DNA from: Colius striatus
Lineage: Eukaryota; Chordata; Aves; Coliiformes; Coliidae
NCBI RefSeq assembly: GCF_028858725.1
Contig: NC_084768.1
Coordinates: 34,130,664-34,194,663 of the forward strand
Reading direction: 5' to 3'
DNA length: 64,000 bases
The notes beneath the pieces are model-generated. The model saw nothing but the letters and a program-made list of their open reading frames with translations, was not told the origin of the DNA and did no database searches. The position numbers and the translations under genes are program-made. Numbering within the stretch: position 1 is the first letter of the stretch; each line of letters opens with the position of its first letter. Shown here piece after piece: positions 37,620 through 48,705 of the stretch.

Positions 37620-40600
37620 GAGTGGGATGTCAGATCTAAAGTAGTACAGATGATGAAGACTGCTGTATCGCAAAGCAGACTAACACTTTATTTGGTAAGA
37701 AGGTGTTAGAAAGAACTTGACTGAGATAGTTAGGTTGTAAATTCCAGGATGAAAACTACTGAATGAGCTCTGAGTACAAAATGTACTTCCTTGGGTAATC
37801 TGACCAGCATATGAAATTCAGTAAAACTTCAGATCGGACATACTTGTCTTACGTTTCACCAGCTTTTGTCATATGATGGTCAGAAGCTGCCTCTGTAGTC
37901 AGAAAGCAGACTAATCAGATCTACTTTAGCATAGAGCTTAATTATCTGTGAGCTACAGAACGGATAAAGTATACCTTGCTCTATAATGATGAGAATAACC
38001 TGTGTTTTCCAGTCCTTTTTGGTCCTGAAGTACCAAATACTGGCCATTAGTCATGCATAGGAAACTGCAGTTCATCACCTTTCCCTCCCCTATATCTGAG
38101 AAGTCCAGATATACAATTATAATAACACACACAGTCACTGCACTTCACCATGATTAGCTCAATTGTCCTCCCTAGTCAATATCAGACATCTTTATGCTTT
38201 AACTACACCCATTAACCAAGGCTCACTTAGACTCTTACTAGGATACCTATACTGAGAGCAGTACATATTGTGAGTGCACTATACGGCAGGCTTTTTCCCT
38301 ATATAATTGCAAGCAGCTAGGAGCAGTTTTGACTTGGCTCCTTTTTTCTTTTTTTTGCCCTCCCAAGTGGGAAAAGAAATCCAACATTATTATATTTGAA
38401 ACTGATATATCAGAATAAAACTTGAGTACTGAACAGTTTTTTCCTGCACAAACTGTATAACATCCAAGGTATCCGTGTTGATCTTTAGCTGATTCTCTCT
38501 CTCACTTTTCTTGGCTCCAACATAAAATATGAACCCTGGTAACAAAACTGCACATGGAAGCCAAATAAAGTCTGAGCACAGAAAAACCTAAGCTACAATG
38601 AGAAAACTATTCCAGCTTCACCTAAAGCAGGTTGTGAGGTTGCAGCTCCCTACCCCATCACAAATTAGTACACTTAGCTTTGCCAGCACCAAGGCAAGCC
38701 AATTCACTTTCTTGGCAAAATGGTCCCAGTGATCTGCAAGACCTTTAACCATAGGTGGTTTTTTTTAACCTGGATCATTTTGTCAGGACTGGACTTGGAC
38801 AGTCATGCCACAATATCAGAGAGAGAAGAGGAAGAGGCAAAAGCATAGATCTGGAAGTGAGAACCACTTAATCACATGTAGTGCATTTGATTGCTACTTA
38901 AGGACCTTACCTCCTCTCCCAACCTGAAATACACCGTTCTCTCTGTCAAAGGAATATTTGTGACATATTCTCCATTTTTCTCTAACAATAGTTATGAAAC
39001 TATGGAGGATTAAGGGGTTTATGTGCTAAACTTGAGTTGACTTACTGTTGTGTTAGGAATTGTGCAAATGGAGGGAAAGGAAAGTTTATAGCCACATGTT
39101 TATTTGGGTTTAATCCAATTTATCAAACATTTATGCTATTAGGAAATGTAAAGAACATATAAAAGAATTTTTGCTTTACAGCTGAAAGCAGCAATGGCCA
39201 GTGCTTTCAGAAGGCTTCTGGCATACTCCAGAGCAGCGAGAAAGAAGCCCGGCAACAGCAGGAGCCCCCACAGCACCCCACGTGCTTGGCATCCTGGGGG
39301 CGTTTAGGAACTGGGTAACACCATCCCAGCATCTCATAACCTACTTCCAACCCCTAATTCAAAACACAAAGCCAATAGAAGCTACATCACAACCCTCTTC
39401 TCCTGCAAGGCAAATTCAGCACCGACAGCTTTGCTCACCAGATGTCTCCCCACTGACAGGCAGTAACCCTTCTACCCAGGGCACATGAAACCAACAAGCC
39501 AGCTCGCAGCCTTTGGCAAGATACCACCAACAAGCAGTTCCCAGCCAAACCTCCTGTTCCCTGTAGAAACAGCCTGTTTCTTTGCTAACCCTTAATTGTT
39601 GGGCTTTCTCTCTCCTAAATCCAGACGGTGCCGGTGCAGCAGGTAGGGCTGACAGAGCCAGGGCAGTTGGCTTCAGGCCTCCTGGCTCCCAAAGCAGCAG
39701 CCCTGTGCAGTAATTACTGTTGGGTAATAGTGTGTATAGAAAAAAGCAAAGGCTCTGGAATTTGTTTCCTTCATGCAGTCTTCCCTCTCATTCCTCACCA
39801 CCTACTGTCCTCCTTGGCAATTGCTAGTTAAGGTGGAAGTTTTTTAAGAAGCTGCTCGTTAAAAGTTAGGAAATGAGGTGCTGCCCATGCCAGTGGCAAT
39901 CCTTTTCCCTGGAGGATTAGCAGATGGAGTTGTTCTGTCTCTAGCTGCATTTCTCACATCATGCTTCCAGCCTTGCATCATTTTTTAAGGAATAGGTTAT
40001 GACAGCATGTAGCTCATCCTGAGTAGGGCAGGATAAGGCCAGGGAAAGAGTTTTGAGTTAAATCAATTGATATAGCTGAAAAGAAAAAGCCAACAAGTTT
40101 TGGGGCACCAGGTTTGAGAATAATTTAGAGTAACTGCTCTGCATTAGGCTAAATATAATCTAGATTATCGGAGAGGAAAAAAAGAAAAAGAATAGGCAGT
40201 AATTCTGAAGCAGAAGAGAGATCAGTGGAGAACAGGACTATTATCAGCAGAGACATGATTAAGTGATTATCTCCTATAGAAAAGAAAGAAGCCTCATTCC
40301 TCACATTAAAAAGCATGAGGGGGTTGTCTTGTAAATCAATTGTAATACACCATTAAACAAAAAACACATTTTCAATACTTGCTAAAGCAATGAATTTCAT
40401 TTCCCTTGCTCGTCTCCTGAAGCGTGCTTTGGTCTGCCTGGAAGATTGGGATGGAGAAGAGAGATGTCTGATCCCTGGATGAGGAGCATGTCTGCAGGAG
40501 ATGGGGAGCTCCTGTTCCTTATCAGTTGGCTCTGCAGCTGCATTCCAGTGCATAGTGGCTGCTGCAGTTTCACCCACATAGCTCCCCTAAGGGCATTTGG

Positions 40601-42996
40601 TGCATTGGCTGAAATATAGAATGCTTTTCTTTTAGAAGTGCTTAGGAATCTGGGTATCTCGATGGGTTCTCAGGTAGGTGGGTGGCATTTATTACAGCCA
40701 AAACGGAGATCTCACGAGAGAAAAATGAAATCATTTTCTTAACCAACAGTAGATACAATAGGCCTGGGGGAACAATCTTCTGAGTTTGCTCTGACTTTAT
40801 ACAAATAATTTTCAGGTTTGAGTTCTAGCTGTCCTTCATTGACTGCTCATTAAAACTTTGAAATGTAGCTGTGGGCAAGGTTTTGTTTTACCAAAAATGT
40901 CACAGTATTTTCTTTAACAAGACCCGAACCTTGAACTGTTGCCTGATGTACAAATTATGTTAGCCTTTTGCAGGAGCTGGTATATAAGGTTCTTGAAAGT
41001 AAATGGTTTATGGAAATCTTTTTTGAGAGCAGAACTCTGCTGGTTGGAATGTAAGCAGAAGGTGGAAATGTCTACCAAGTTACCTAAGTCGTTTGTTTAA
41101 AATTATTTATAGTGGTGCTCAGTGTGTGGCTAGAACTGAGTTTCCTTCTCAGCTGTTGCTTCCCCTGCTAGCTTGGCAGTTACCAGTAGTAACAAACATC
41201 CAGCTCTGTGTTGCTCTCAGTAAGGTATATATTCATAATTTGCATCTTCCAACTAGTCTAGAATATTTGGCACTTCTGCAGATTCATAGAACAGAAACAG
41301 TATTTTGAAACTGACTTCTTCACAAACGTCACTTTCCCAGCTGTAGTTACATTACCACTACTAACCAGAAATGTTTCTTCTCTTAGCAGTGATTAGAAGC
41401 TGCAGTATAGAGCAGCTTTCATCAGACAGGCTTTTCCTTGGATTTTGAAGGGACTTTTGTGAGAGTAAATTACTGTCCAACATTGGAAGGGAGGAGCAGG
41501 TACTAGGAATTGACTCCATAGATTGGGGGTTTTTTTGTGGTGTGGGTTTTCGTTTTGTGTTTTTTAAAGGAGATATGTTATAGCTTTTATTTCACTGTGC
41601 ACATGCTCTATCAGGAAAAAACCCAAGCCTATTGAAAGAATCACATAAGTGGCTCTTAACGAGTTAGAGATTTCAGTATCTGCTCACAGGAAAATGCAGT
41701 ATTTTTAATGAAAACAAATTTGAGACAATTGTTTGTTGTTTCCCTGTGAGGAAAACTCAAAGCGTAAACTCAAACGTTTGGCAGACCAAATAGGATCCAC
41801 TGCTTTGTATTTCATCTATTGATAAGTATAGGTGGAATTTCTTGTTTACTTCTTATGCTGCTACATGGACACTTATCAAACAGCTTCAGTGACTTTTCCA
41901 ACAATAACCCTTTAATACTTTTTCTGATGATGTGGTTGTTGATTGCACTATTTAACACTCGTTCCCTGCCATAGTTCTCTACTTTCATGTTAAATTAGTT
42001 TACAGTTGTTTATTCTGGTCTCATTTTGACATCTGCCAGATCAATCATCTGAATGATCAAAATCTTTTTGAAGGTTGAAGGTCAGGGCGTTGTTTTCTTC
42101 ATTTGCTTTTCTCCATACTTGGAAGACTTGATGAATTTATAACCATTTACTGCATTTCTAAATTTATATCATATTTTATCTTGGACTTTTTTAAGGTAAA
42201 GTTATTGAATGGTGCTTAATATTGACACTAGAGATAAGTAATGTAACAACTTGTTTCAGTTTATTTACTTAGTTTCAGGCTTTATAAATTCTAATTTAAA
42301 TGGAATAGTTTCCTTCCAGTATAAAAAAATGTGGCATATATGGATAGAAAAACAATTATGGTATAATGGACCAAGGAGAAGGTTGGTGCTCTGGCACAAA
42401 ATCCTGAATGGGTAGCATGCTGGAACAAGCATGAGGAAATTCAAGATTTGAAGCCTGAAACTGCTAGAATTTTGAGGGACTGGGCTAAGAACTAGATGCG
42501 AAGGGCTTTGCCACATTATTGAAAGCATGTCCCATTCCAGAGCTTGGGTGTCAGTTTTTAAATTGCTGAATTTAAATAGCCTTTTATTAGTGGGGAATAA
42601 AATGTCAGTTTGTAGTCCTTGCCTCTAGAAGATGGAATAACTACTGCTGCCATCAGTCACTGTGAGCTGACGTAACAAAAATCTGTACAGAGGTCTAAAG
42701 GTCCTGATTCTGCTGGGAACTATTTGAATTTCTGTGTGATGGTGCAAATCTCTGCTTTTCCAACCTCTTTTTCTTATTAACTAGAAAAATGTTCATGTTA
42801 TGTGCACATGTAACTAAATTCAGAAGCTAAATTATGCCGAATTTGGGTTGTCTGGGTGCCTGCTGAATCCTCTGCCACCCTGGAGGTGTATTTTGACGTT
42901 ATATTTTGATTTTGTTGCTACTTTTATTTTCCCTAGGCAGCCAACAGAGCTCACCCAGAAATAAAAGCAAGTTGAGTAGAGCAGAAGGGACAGCGA

Positions 42997-43028
42997 GTGC
43001 GTGTGTGTGTTCGTGTGCACGCACACGT
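42997..43028. repeat. GT/CA alternating tract, Z-DNA-prone
   Basis: Alternating purine-pyrimidine runs at 42997-43010 and 43012-43028 are separated by one break. The second run contains the inverted repeat CGTGTG..CACACG. It lies just upstream of the ARHGAP29 CpG island. Confidence 0.8.
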
Positions 43029-43404
43029 TACTCTCTCGTATCAATACTGGAAGCTGTACAATGAATGACATACTAGAGTCAGGAGTAGAGGGTGTGGGAG
43101 GTCGAGTACAAGAAACAGATGCTCTCCTTTGCCACAGTGTTTTTTCCTTCTAGCGGAAGGTACGCGCTCCGCTACTTGCCCGCGCAACGAGGACGATGCG
43201 GCGGAGGCGAGAAGGCGATTCCTTCCTCCCCACGTCCCACCGGCCATTGTTCGTCTTATCGGCCGGATCTCGCCGCTCGGCCCCGGCCACGCACCGGGCG
43301 CGCTGCCGCTGCTGCGGGGCCCGCGGGAGGGCGGGCGAGTGCCGGGGCTCCGCCGCCGGACGGGGCGCCCGCACGGGCCCGCCCCGCGGAGCGCGGCGGC
43401 CAAT

Positions 43405-43534
43405 GGCGGGCTGGAGGGGCGGCGCCGGGAGCGGGGGCGGCGGCGGCGGGGAGCGCGCCCCATGGGCAGCGGGGCGGCAGTGCGAAGGGCTCGCGGCGGC
43501 GCGGCTGCTGCCTGCGCTCGGCCGCCGCTGTCCG
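43405..43534 (+). other. ARHGAP29: ARHGAP29 non-coding first exon (5' boundary approximate)
   Basis: The 3' boundary is set by the donor GTAAGG at 43535. The 5' end is not determined; I place it just after the CCAAT box. An ATG at 43462 opens a frame that remains open to the donor (24 codons plus one base, beginning MGSGAAVRRARGG). Spliced to 46321 it stops after three more codons, so it would be an upstream ORF in the normal transcript. Confidence 0.5.
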
Positions 43535-46320
43535 GTAAGGGCTGTGGCCGAGGGAGGCGGGACGGGACGGGACGGGACGCGCCGCGCCGCTGCGGGAGGG
43601 TGGGGGGCGTCTCCCGTCGCTCGCCGGGTGGAGCCGCGGGTGAGCGCGGAGCAGAGCGGCGGCGAGGTGCTGGGTGAGCAGGACCGGCTGGAGGGGCTCG
43701 GCCCCACTCTTCTGCTCCCGCTGGCGCCCTGGTGCGGGTGTCGGTGCTCCGAGCCCGGCTCCCCCCGGTGCGGCAGGGGGCGGGGGCCGAGGGTCCGCCT
43801 TCGCCGGGCGCCGCAGCTCACGCGCTGTCTCGGCGGCTCCCCCGCGGCCTCTGCCCGCTGCGTGCCGCGCCGCCCCCCGGGCAGCCGTGGCGCGGAGGGG
43901 GCGCGGTCTGGCGGCGGCGGGCCCCCAGGAATGTGCGGCGGGGCAGGGCCGAGCGCCGACCCCGACCCTCGCCCAGGGCACGGGGAGCGGCCCTGCGCGG
44001 GGCCGGGGGGCTGGCAGCGGCTGAGCGGCGTGGCCCCTTCGGGACCGTCAGCTCTTGTTTCACTTTTCCCTTGTTTTTCCGCCCCTTCTCCACTGGCGGA
44101 ATTGTGCTGGAAGGGCAAATTTCTGAAATATCTGGTGCTTTGGTTTTTTTTCCTTCTTCCGTCGGGACTGGCAGTGACTCGCTCTTAAGCAGAAGAGTCT
44201 GGAGGCGTTCATTGGAAAGCTGGTGGACGCTTTTCGTTTTAAAAGCCAGAGCGTCCTAAGGAAATATGAAACACTTCTCGGTAATGAAAGGCATGTGTTC
44301 TGTGAGGGAAACTTTCCCCTGTCTGCTTTGTAACGCAAGAGGAGCAGCCGTGGGGGTTAATATTTACGAGGAAAAGGTGAATGTTATCCTATTCTGATTC
44401 TGTTGCTACTTCACAGCGAAAGTTTATCTCGAGTATCTCCCATTCAGAAACACTTTTGTCATCAATTATGTAATTTTCAAAGTAGTGTCGTTAATGCACT
44501 ATTTGTTGCTCGCCCTAATTTAAGAAAAAGGCAATATATCTCTAACATAACACGGCTTTAAAAGTGTGGACTTGCTACAGGAACAGGTTTAACGCATCAT
44601 GTTACTTAAAGTTGATTTTGAAGCTGGCCAGACTTAAGAGGCATGTCTTAAATGATATGAAAATCTCTGTCTCAATATAAATAGATATCACATGTGTTAA
44701 ATGGAGAGAGAGTTATGTGGCTTTTTTTTTTTCCCTGTAATTACAAGGTGGAATTGCAAAGTATCTTTTTAGCCACGAGAATTATATGTGGGAGCAGGAG
44801 AAACTTGCTTAAACATTATGTTTAATGTAAACCTCACTTCAGTCTACTTGAAGTGTTTGGGATTACTTATTTGCATTATTCATCTAGTCTCATGTTCACT
44901 TTTACAGATAACTGACTTTGAACAGTGAGAAATGAGAGCAGTTAACTTGGGTTAAATTCTGAAGCTTTCTTCCTCCTACCACTAGCACATGCTCCCTGGA
45001 AGGCCTGTTGGATTAATTACAAAAACAACCGTTTGGGCCACGTTTCCTCTGATATTAGATTGCCAAGAGAAATAAAACAGAAATATTGGGGAAAACAATT
45101 GAAGTGCATTAGAATAACACCAGTTGAAATACGTAGTGGGAGTATTCAAAATGTTTCAAGTGTTGCTTCTTCCACTGGTCTAACCAAATACAAACATACA
45201 CAGGGTAACCTGTTTCAACCTGCGTTTTTAGATTGTAGTATCTTTTATGTATAAACAAAAGTAGTTGAAATTGAGATTTTGCTGCAGGTACGTTTGCAAT
45301 CCACGTTAATTTTTTAGCAGCCAAATTTGAGTTTGGTTATTTTCCCTGTAGTGCCTACCGTACAGTGTAAACATTAAGAATTCCTCGTGGTGTTGAGAGA
45401 ATAATAGTGTATTGGAACCGTACCTGACCTCACTGCCTCGAGTTTGCAGTTTTGAAAGGAGTTACCTAACCTGACATGTGGAAATTTGCAGTAGCATTCT
45501 ATTTTTCTAAAATGAAAGGTATGCAGGTAGTTTCTTAGCTATAGCAATATAGTCTCTTCTAAATTTGTGTGGTTTTGTGATGGAACTTTTAATGTGTAGT
45601 GAAGCAGAGCAACACCCTTCAAGATAACTGCACTGAGATTTGCAGATAAACTTTAATACTAAAATATTTTTAAATCTCTTCAGTTTTCTATGTCTTTCTT
45701 TTGATTGTCTCTCAAATTAAAAGATAGAAAGCCAAAAAACCCACACAACTTCTTTCAGGATGTTTTCCTTTCTGAGACAAACTGTGATAGGCCACAGTTT
45801 CTTGCTTGCCACAATCTGCACAAAGAAAATTCATCCTATCAGATCAAGGCTGTCTGTTATCTTAAGAGACAGGATGCTGGTGGCAGCCTGGTGATTCGTG
45901 CAAGCATGGATGTTGCTCGTAGTCTATGCGACATGGAGTGTTTTTGCAGCTGTATTCAGTTGCAATAACTTTTAATGGTAAAGAACGGGTCTCAGTAAAT
46001 GTAAAGAACTTGATTCTTAAGGTTTCCAGAATAAGTATTCAGGGAAGAAGATTTCCTCATGGAATAAGTATGTATCATCATTAAGTTTTGAAATAATTTC
46101 TGCATATCATTAATTTTTATGCAACACTATATCTTCCATACAAATTAAAATACCTTCCGTCAGAGCCCCTCCAGTTGCGCATCATAACATAAAGCAGCAT
46201 CATCTTGACAGAAGCTTTGAACGAAGTTATTACTTGACATGCACTTCTATACTTACCATTTCTTCTTCTACACCTCCTTCCCTACCCTCATTTTTAAGGG
46301 TCTCATCTTTGGCTTGTCAG
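43535..46320 (+). other. ARHGAP29: ARHGAP29 intron 1
   Basis: Bounded by donor GTAAGG and acceptor TTGTCAG. The first 600 bases continue the CpG island and the rest is AT-rich. No repeat family or further exon is recognised. Confidence 0.75.
43559..43576 (+). other. G-quadruplex motif (GGGAC tandem) at start of ARHGAP29 intron 1
   Basis: Four GGG runs at 43559-61, 43564-66, 43569-71 and 43574-76, each separated by AC. This fits the strict G-quadruplex pattern with 2-nt loops. It lies on the RNA-like strand 25 bases after the first-exon donor. Confidence 0.8.
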
Positions 46321-46341
46321 ATGGAGGTTAAGCGACACTGA
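46321..46341 (+). promoter_or_regulatory. ARHGAP29: Short uORF in ARHGAP29 leader
   Basis: The exon begins exactly with ATGGAG. This frame codes MEVKRH and stops at TGA (46339-46341), 41 bases before the main ATG. Its presence depends on the acceptor at 46320 being used. It would be expected to lower initiation at 46383. Confidence 0.5.
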
Positions 46342-46382
46342 GCGTTGGCTGTGAGAACTTCGTAAGCACAGCGGCTGCTGGG

Positions 46383-46644
46383 ATGTTGCGGCAGAACGGC
46401 GGGAGTAACAAGCGTGGTTTGGGATTAGCCCGGCTGTCAGCCTCCAACTTCTTCACAGCCTCTAATTCGGGAAACTGGGGAATGGGGCGCAGCACCAAGA
46501 GCAGCTCTCTGAGCAGCATTAGCTCCAACTCTGACTGCTACGATAATCCCGTCGTGGATCCAGAATATATAATGCAACTGGTGAATGATGTCAGAAAATT
46601 TGCAGATGTGCTACTCTATTTGAAGGAAGCTGTTCTTTCAGAAG
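46383..46644 (+). CDS. ARHGAP29: ARHGAP29 first coding exon, N-terminal 87 codons
   Basis: The exon runs 46321-46644, after acceptor GGCTTGTCAG and before donor GTATGG; the coding part starts at the ATG at 46383. It encodes 87 residues plus one base: MLRQNGGSNKRG, a Ser-rich stretch SSSLSSISSNS (residues 40-50), then DPEYIMQLVNDVRKFADVLL and YLKEAVLSE. The last part matches the start of human ARHGAP29 (DPDYI.ELVNDIRKF..LLYLKEAI), and the adjacent divergent ABCD3 gives the expected synteny. The family protein turns off RhoA with its RhoGAP domain, carries F-BAR-like and C1 domains, and is linked to Rap2/RASIP1/RADIL signalling and, in humans, to cleft lip. Those domains lie off the window. Start context has G at -3. 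The N-terminal 50 residues differ from the human reference form, so this may be another isoform. Confidence 0.87.
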
Positions 46645-48597
46645 GTATGGCACTTGTTCTTTATTCCTAATTCTTAGTTTTTCTGAAACTCTCACAACTC
46701 GATATGTTTTTAACTAGCTTTAATGTTGCTATCCCCCCTTGCCCTTTATCTTACCCCTTTATTTTCCTTCCCTCATCTGCCCCAGCACGATGATTTCGGG
46801 AAGTGGTAGCTTTTAGTTCAGGTTCTGTTATTTCCTCATCAGAACACTGTGCAATCTGTTTCATAATCATAACCAGGGAATATAGGCTTCTAGAAGGCTG
46901 CCTGGGCTGATGCTAAAAGTTAGTGAGACTCTCAGTTGATTGGTTTGTAACCACCTGAATATTATTTCTGTAATTACAAAGAATTCTGATAATATTTTGG
47001 TGATGTTTCAGTTTTCTAGACTGTTTTGGTTCCATTTTTGAAGTCTTACAGGCTGGGAGTTTGCATTTTAAGGTAGAATGTAATTATTTACACTTTCTTC
47101 CCCTGCAAGGTAAGAATTTACCATCTTCTGCCAGCAGGTGGAAACTCCCAAGTTTACTTGCTTACGAGGAGTGTGCATTATTGTGTATTCCCGTTCTCTT
47201 GGGCAAATAATATTATTCCACTTTTGATCAGCATCATAAAAGCTTTTATCTAACTTCTACAGAAATGTTACTATGTAAATAGCTGAAATGACATCCAGAG
47301 TAGTCTTGTGTAAGATGTCCTGAGTACAGAGCATTTGCAGTCACCTCTGTGTTTCAAATGAGTCTGAACACAGCTGAAATATCTCTACCAAAAGTGTGAA
47401 CAAATCTTTACAGAGCAATAACTTGAAAGTAGTAGTCACTTCCTGTCTACAGTGTTTCTGCCGAGCACGCAGGATGAGCAGAGTTATTTGTGAGGTGGGA
47501 TGTCTGGTGCCTACTGATGTGAGCACGCTGTGGGAAAGGACTGAATACTGAAGTGTTCCAGTTTCCATGCAGCAGTTGTTTATGTTCAATTTCAAATCCT
47601 GGGCTCAGAAGGTCCAAAAAAACCTAACATGGAAGGCAGGAGTTGTCATCTTTTTTTGATACTATGTTGTGGAATTCATTTGTGAAGCAATGTTGTTCAT
47701 TTGAAGGATTGTTAATTAATGAAGGAACGATGTTTTTCTTCCATGGATAGGAGACCTCTGTCTACAAAATTTCAAAATATAGCAAGTTGTGTGATACTGG
47801 GCTTGCTTATTGCTGGCTGGAGACTGCGTCCTGGAAGCTGCATAGTTTGGACTGCATTTCTCCATCTCATTTGTCTTTGAAAATGTTAATCGTTTTAAAA
47901 ATTAATAAAAGTTTACTAAGGTGATTGAACAGACTTCTTGCATACAAAATTCTGACTCACAATGCTTGCAGCTTATGACCCTTCTGAAATTAGTTTTGTG
48001 AATCATTCCAAGGTAGAATCAATCTCAGGAATAGGAAATTAATTTCTTCCTTTTGGACAGCGTTAGTCTATTGACTTGATGTAGATTTTGTTGAATGGCA
48101 GAACTTTGCTCCAAAGTTTATGAAGTAAGAACTAAAAATAAATTCTGCTACTAACTACAGGGAAAAAAAAGTTTGTGCTGCACACATCTTCAGGCAGCTG
48201 AGCAGTTCAGAAGTGGTGAATGCAAGTTATGTGATAGGTTTGCATCAGGGAGCTCTTGTATTTGTCTGGTGAGCATTCCTAGAGTCTGCTGCAGGTCTTT
48301 GAGCCTCTAACCACTGTTCCCTCAGTTACCTTCTGTAACTACTTTTACTTGTAGCATTGCCAGTTTGGCAGATTTGTCTAAAACCTCATCTCTATGCACA
48401 GCAGCTTCCCTCATTGCCACTGGTGCCTGTTCGCAGGACCACTGCTGGGGCTATGTCAGTGGGTAGGCTGCTGCCAAGGGGGTGTGTGCCTTCAATTTCC
48501 TCCCACAGACTGGTGACTGCACTTGCTGCTTCTGGTACCTGAAGTGCCTTGGACTTGAAGAGCCTAGCAGTTATTCACTCCTGCCTCACTTAATATT

Positions 48598-48705
48598 CTT
48601 GGATGCATTCTTGCATGACCTGATGTAGGCTGACCTGCTTTAGCAGGGGAGTTGGATTAGATGATCTTTAGAGGTCCCTTCCAACCCCTACCATTCTGTG
48701 ATTCT
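48598..48705 (+). mobile_element. CR1 3' tail fragment in ARHGAP29 intron
   Basis: About 108 bases: TGCATGACCTGATGTAGGC, then GGGGAGTTGGATTAGATGAT, CTTTAGAGGTCCCTTCCAAC and CATTCTGTGATTCT. It is a standard 5'-truncated CR1 tail. Confidence 0.9.

Larger units (their letters stand above)
21111..43140. other. ABCD3-ARHGAP29 intergenic region
   Basis: About 22 kb between two divergently transcribed genes. I find no supported protein gene. It contains one CR1 (26534-26925), three small tandem duplications, a purine-rich stretch at about 25980-26500, a CpG-dense block at about 31790-32300, a broken open frame at 34786-35430, a possible old repeat at 36690-36960 and a somewhat GC-rich unclassified stretch at 39180-39830. 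The rest is AT-rich with no recognisable features. Confidence 0.8.
43150..44110 (+). promoter_or_regulatory. ARHGAP29: ARHGAP29 CpG island promoter
   Basis: About 1 kb of very GC- and CpG-rich DNA between AT-rich flanks. A CCAAT box is present at 43400-43404, followed by GGCGGG. No TATA box is evident. A strong plus-strand splice donor (TCCG then GTAAGG) at 43534/43535 marks the end of a first exon. This matches the family gene, whose first exon is non-coding and whose start codon is in exon 2. Confidence 0.82.

Noticed and set aside
43150-44188. Long overlapping open frames on both strands (up to 330 codons) in the GC-rich block
   Set aside because: They are CpG-island artefacts: stops are rare at this G+C, products are Arg/Ala/Gly/Pro-rich with no domain, and a strong first-exon donor interrupts them.
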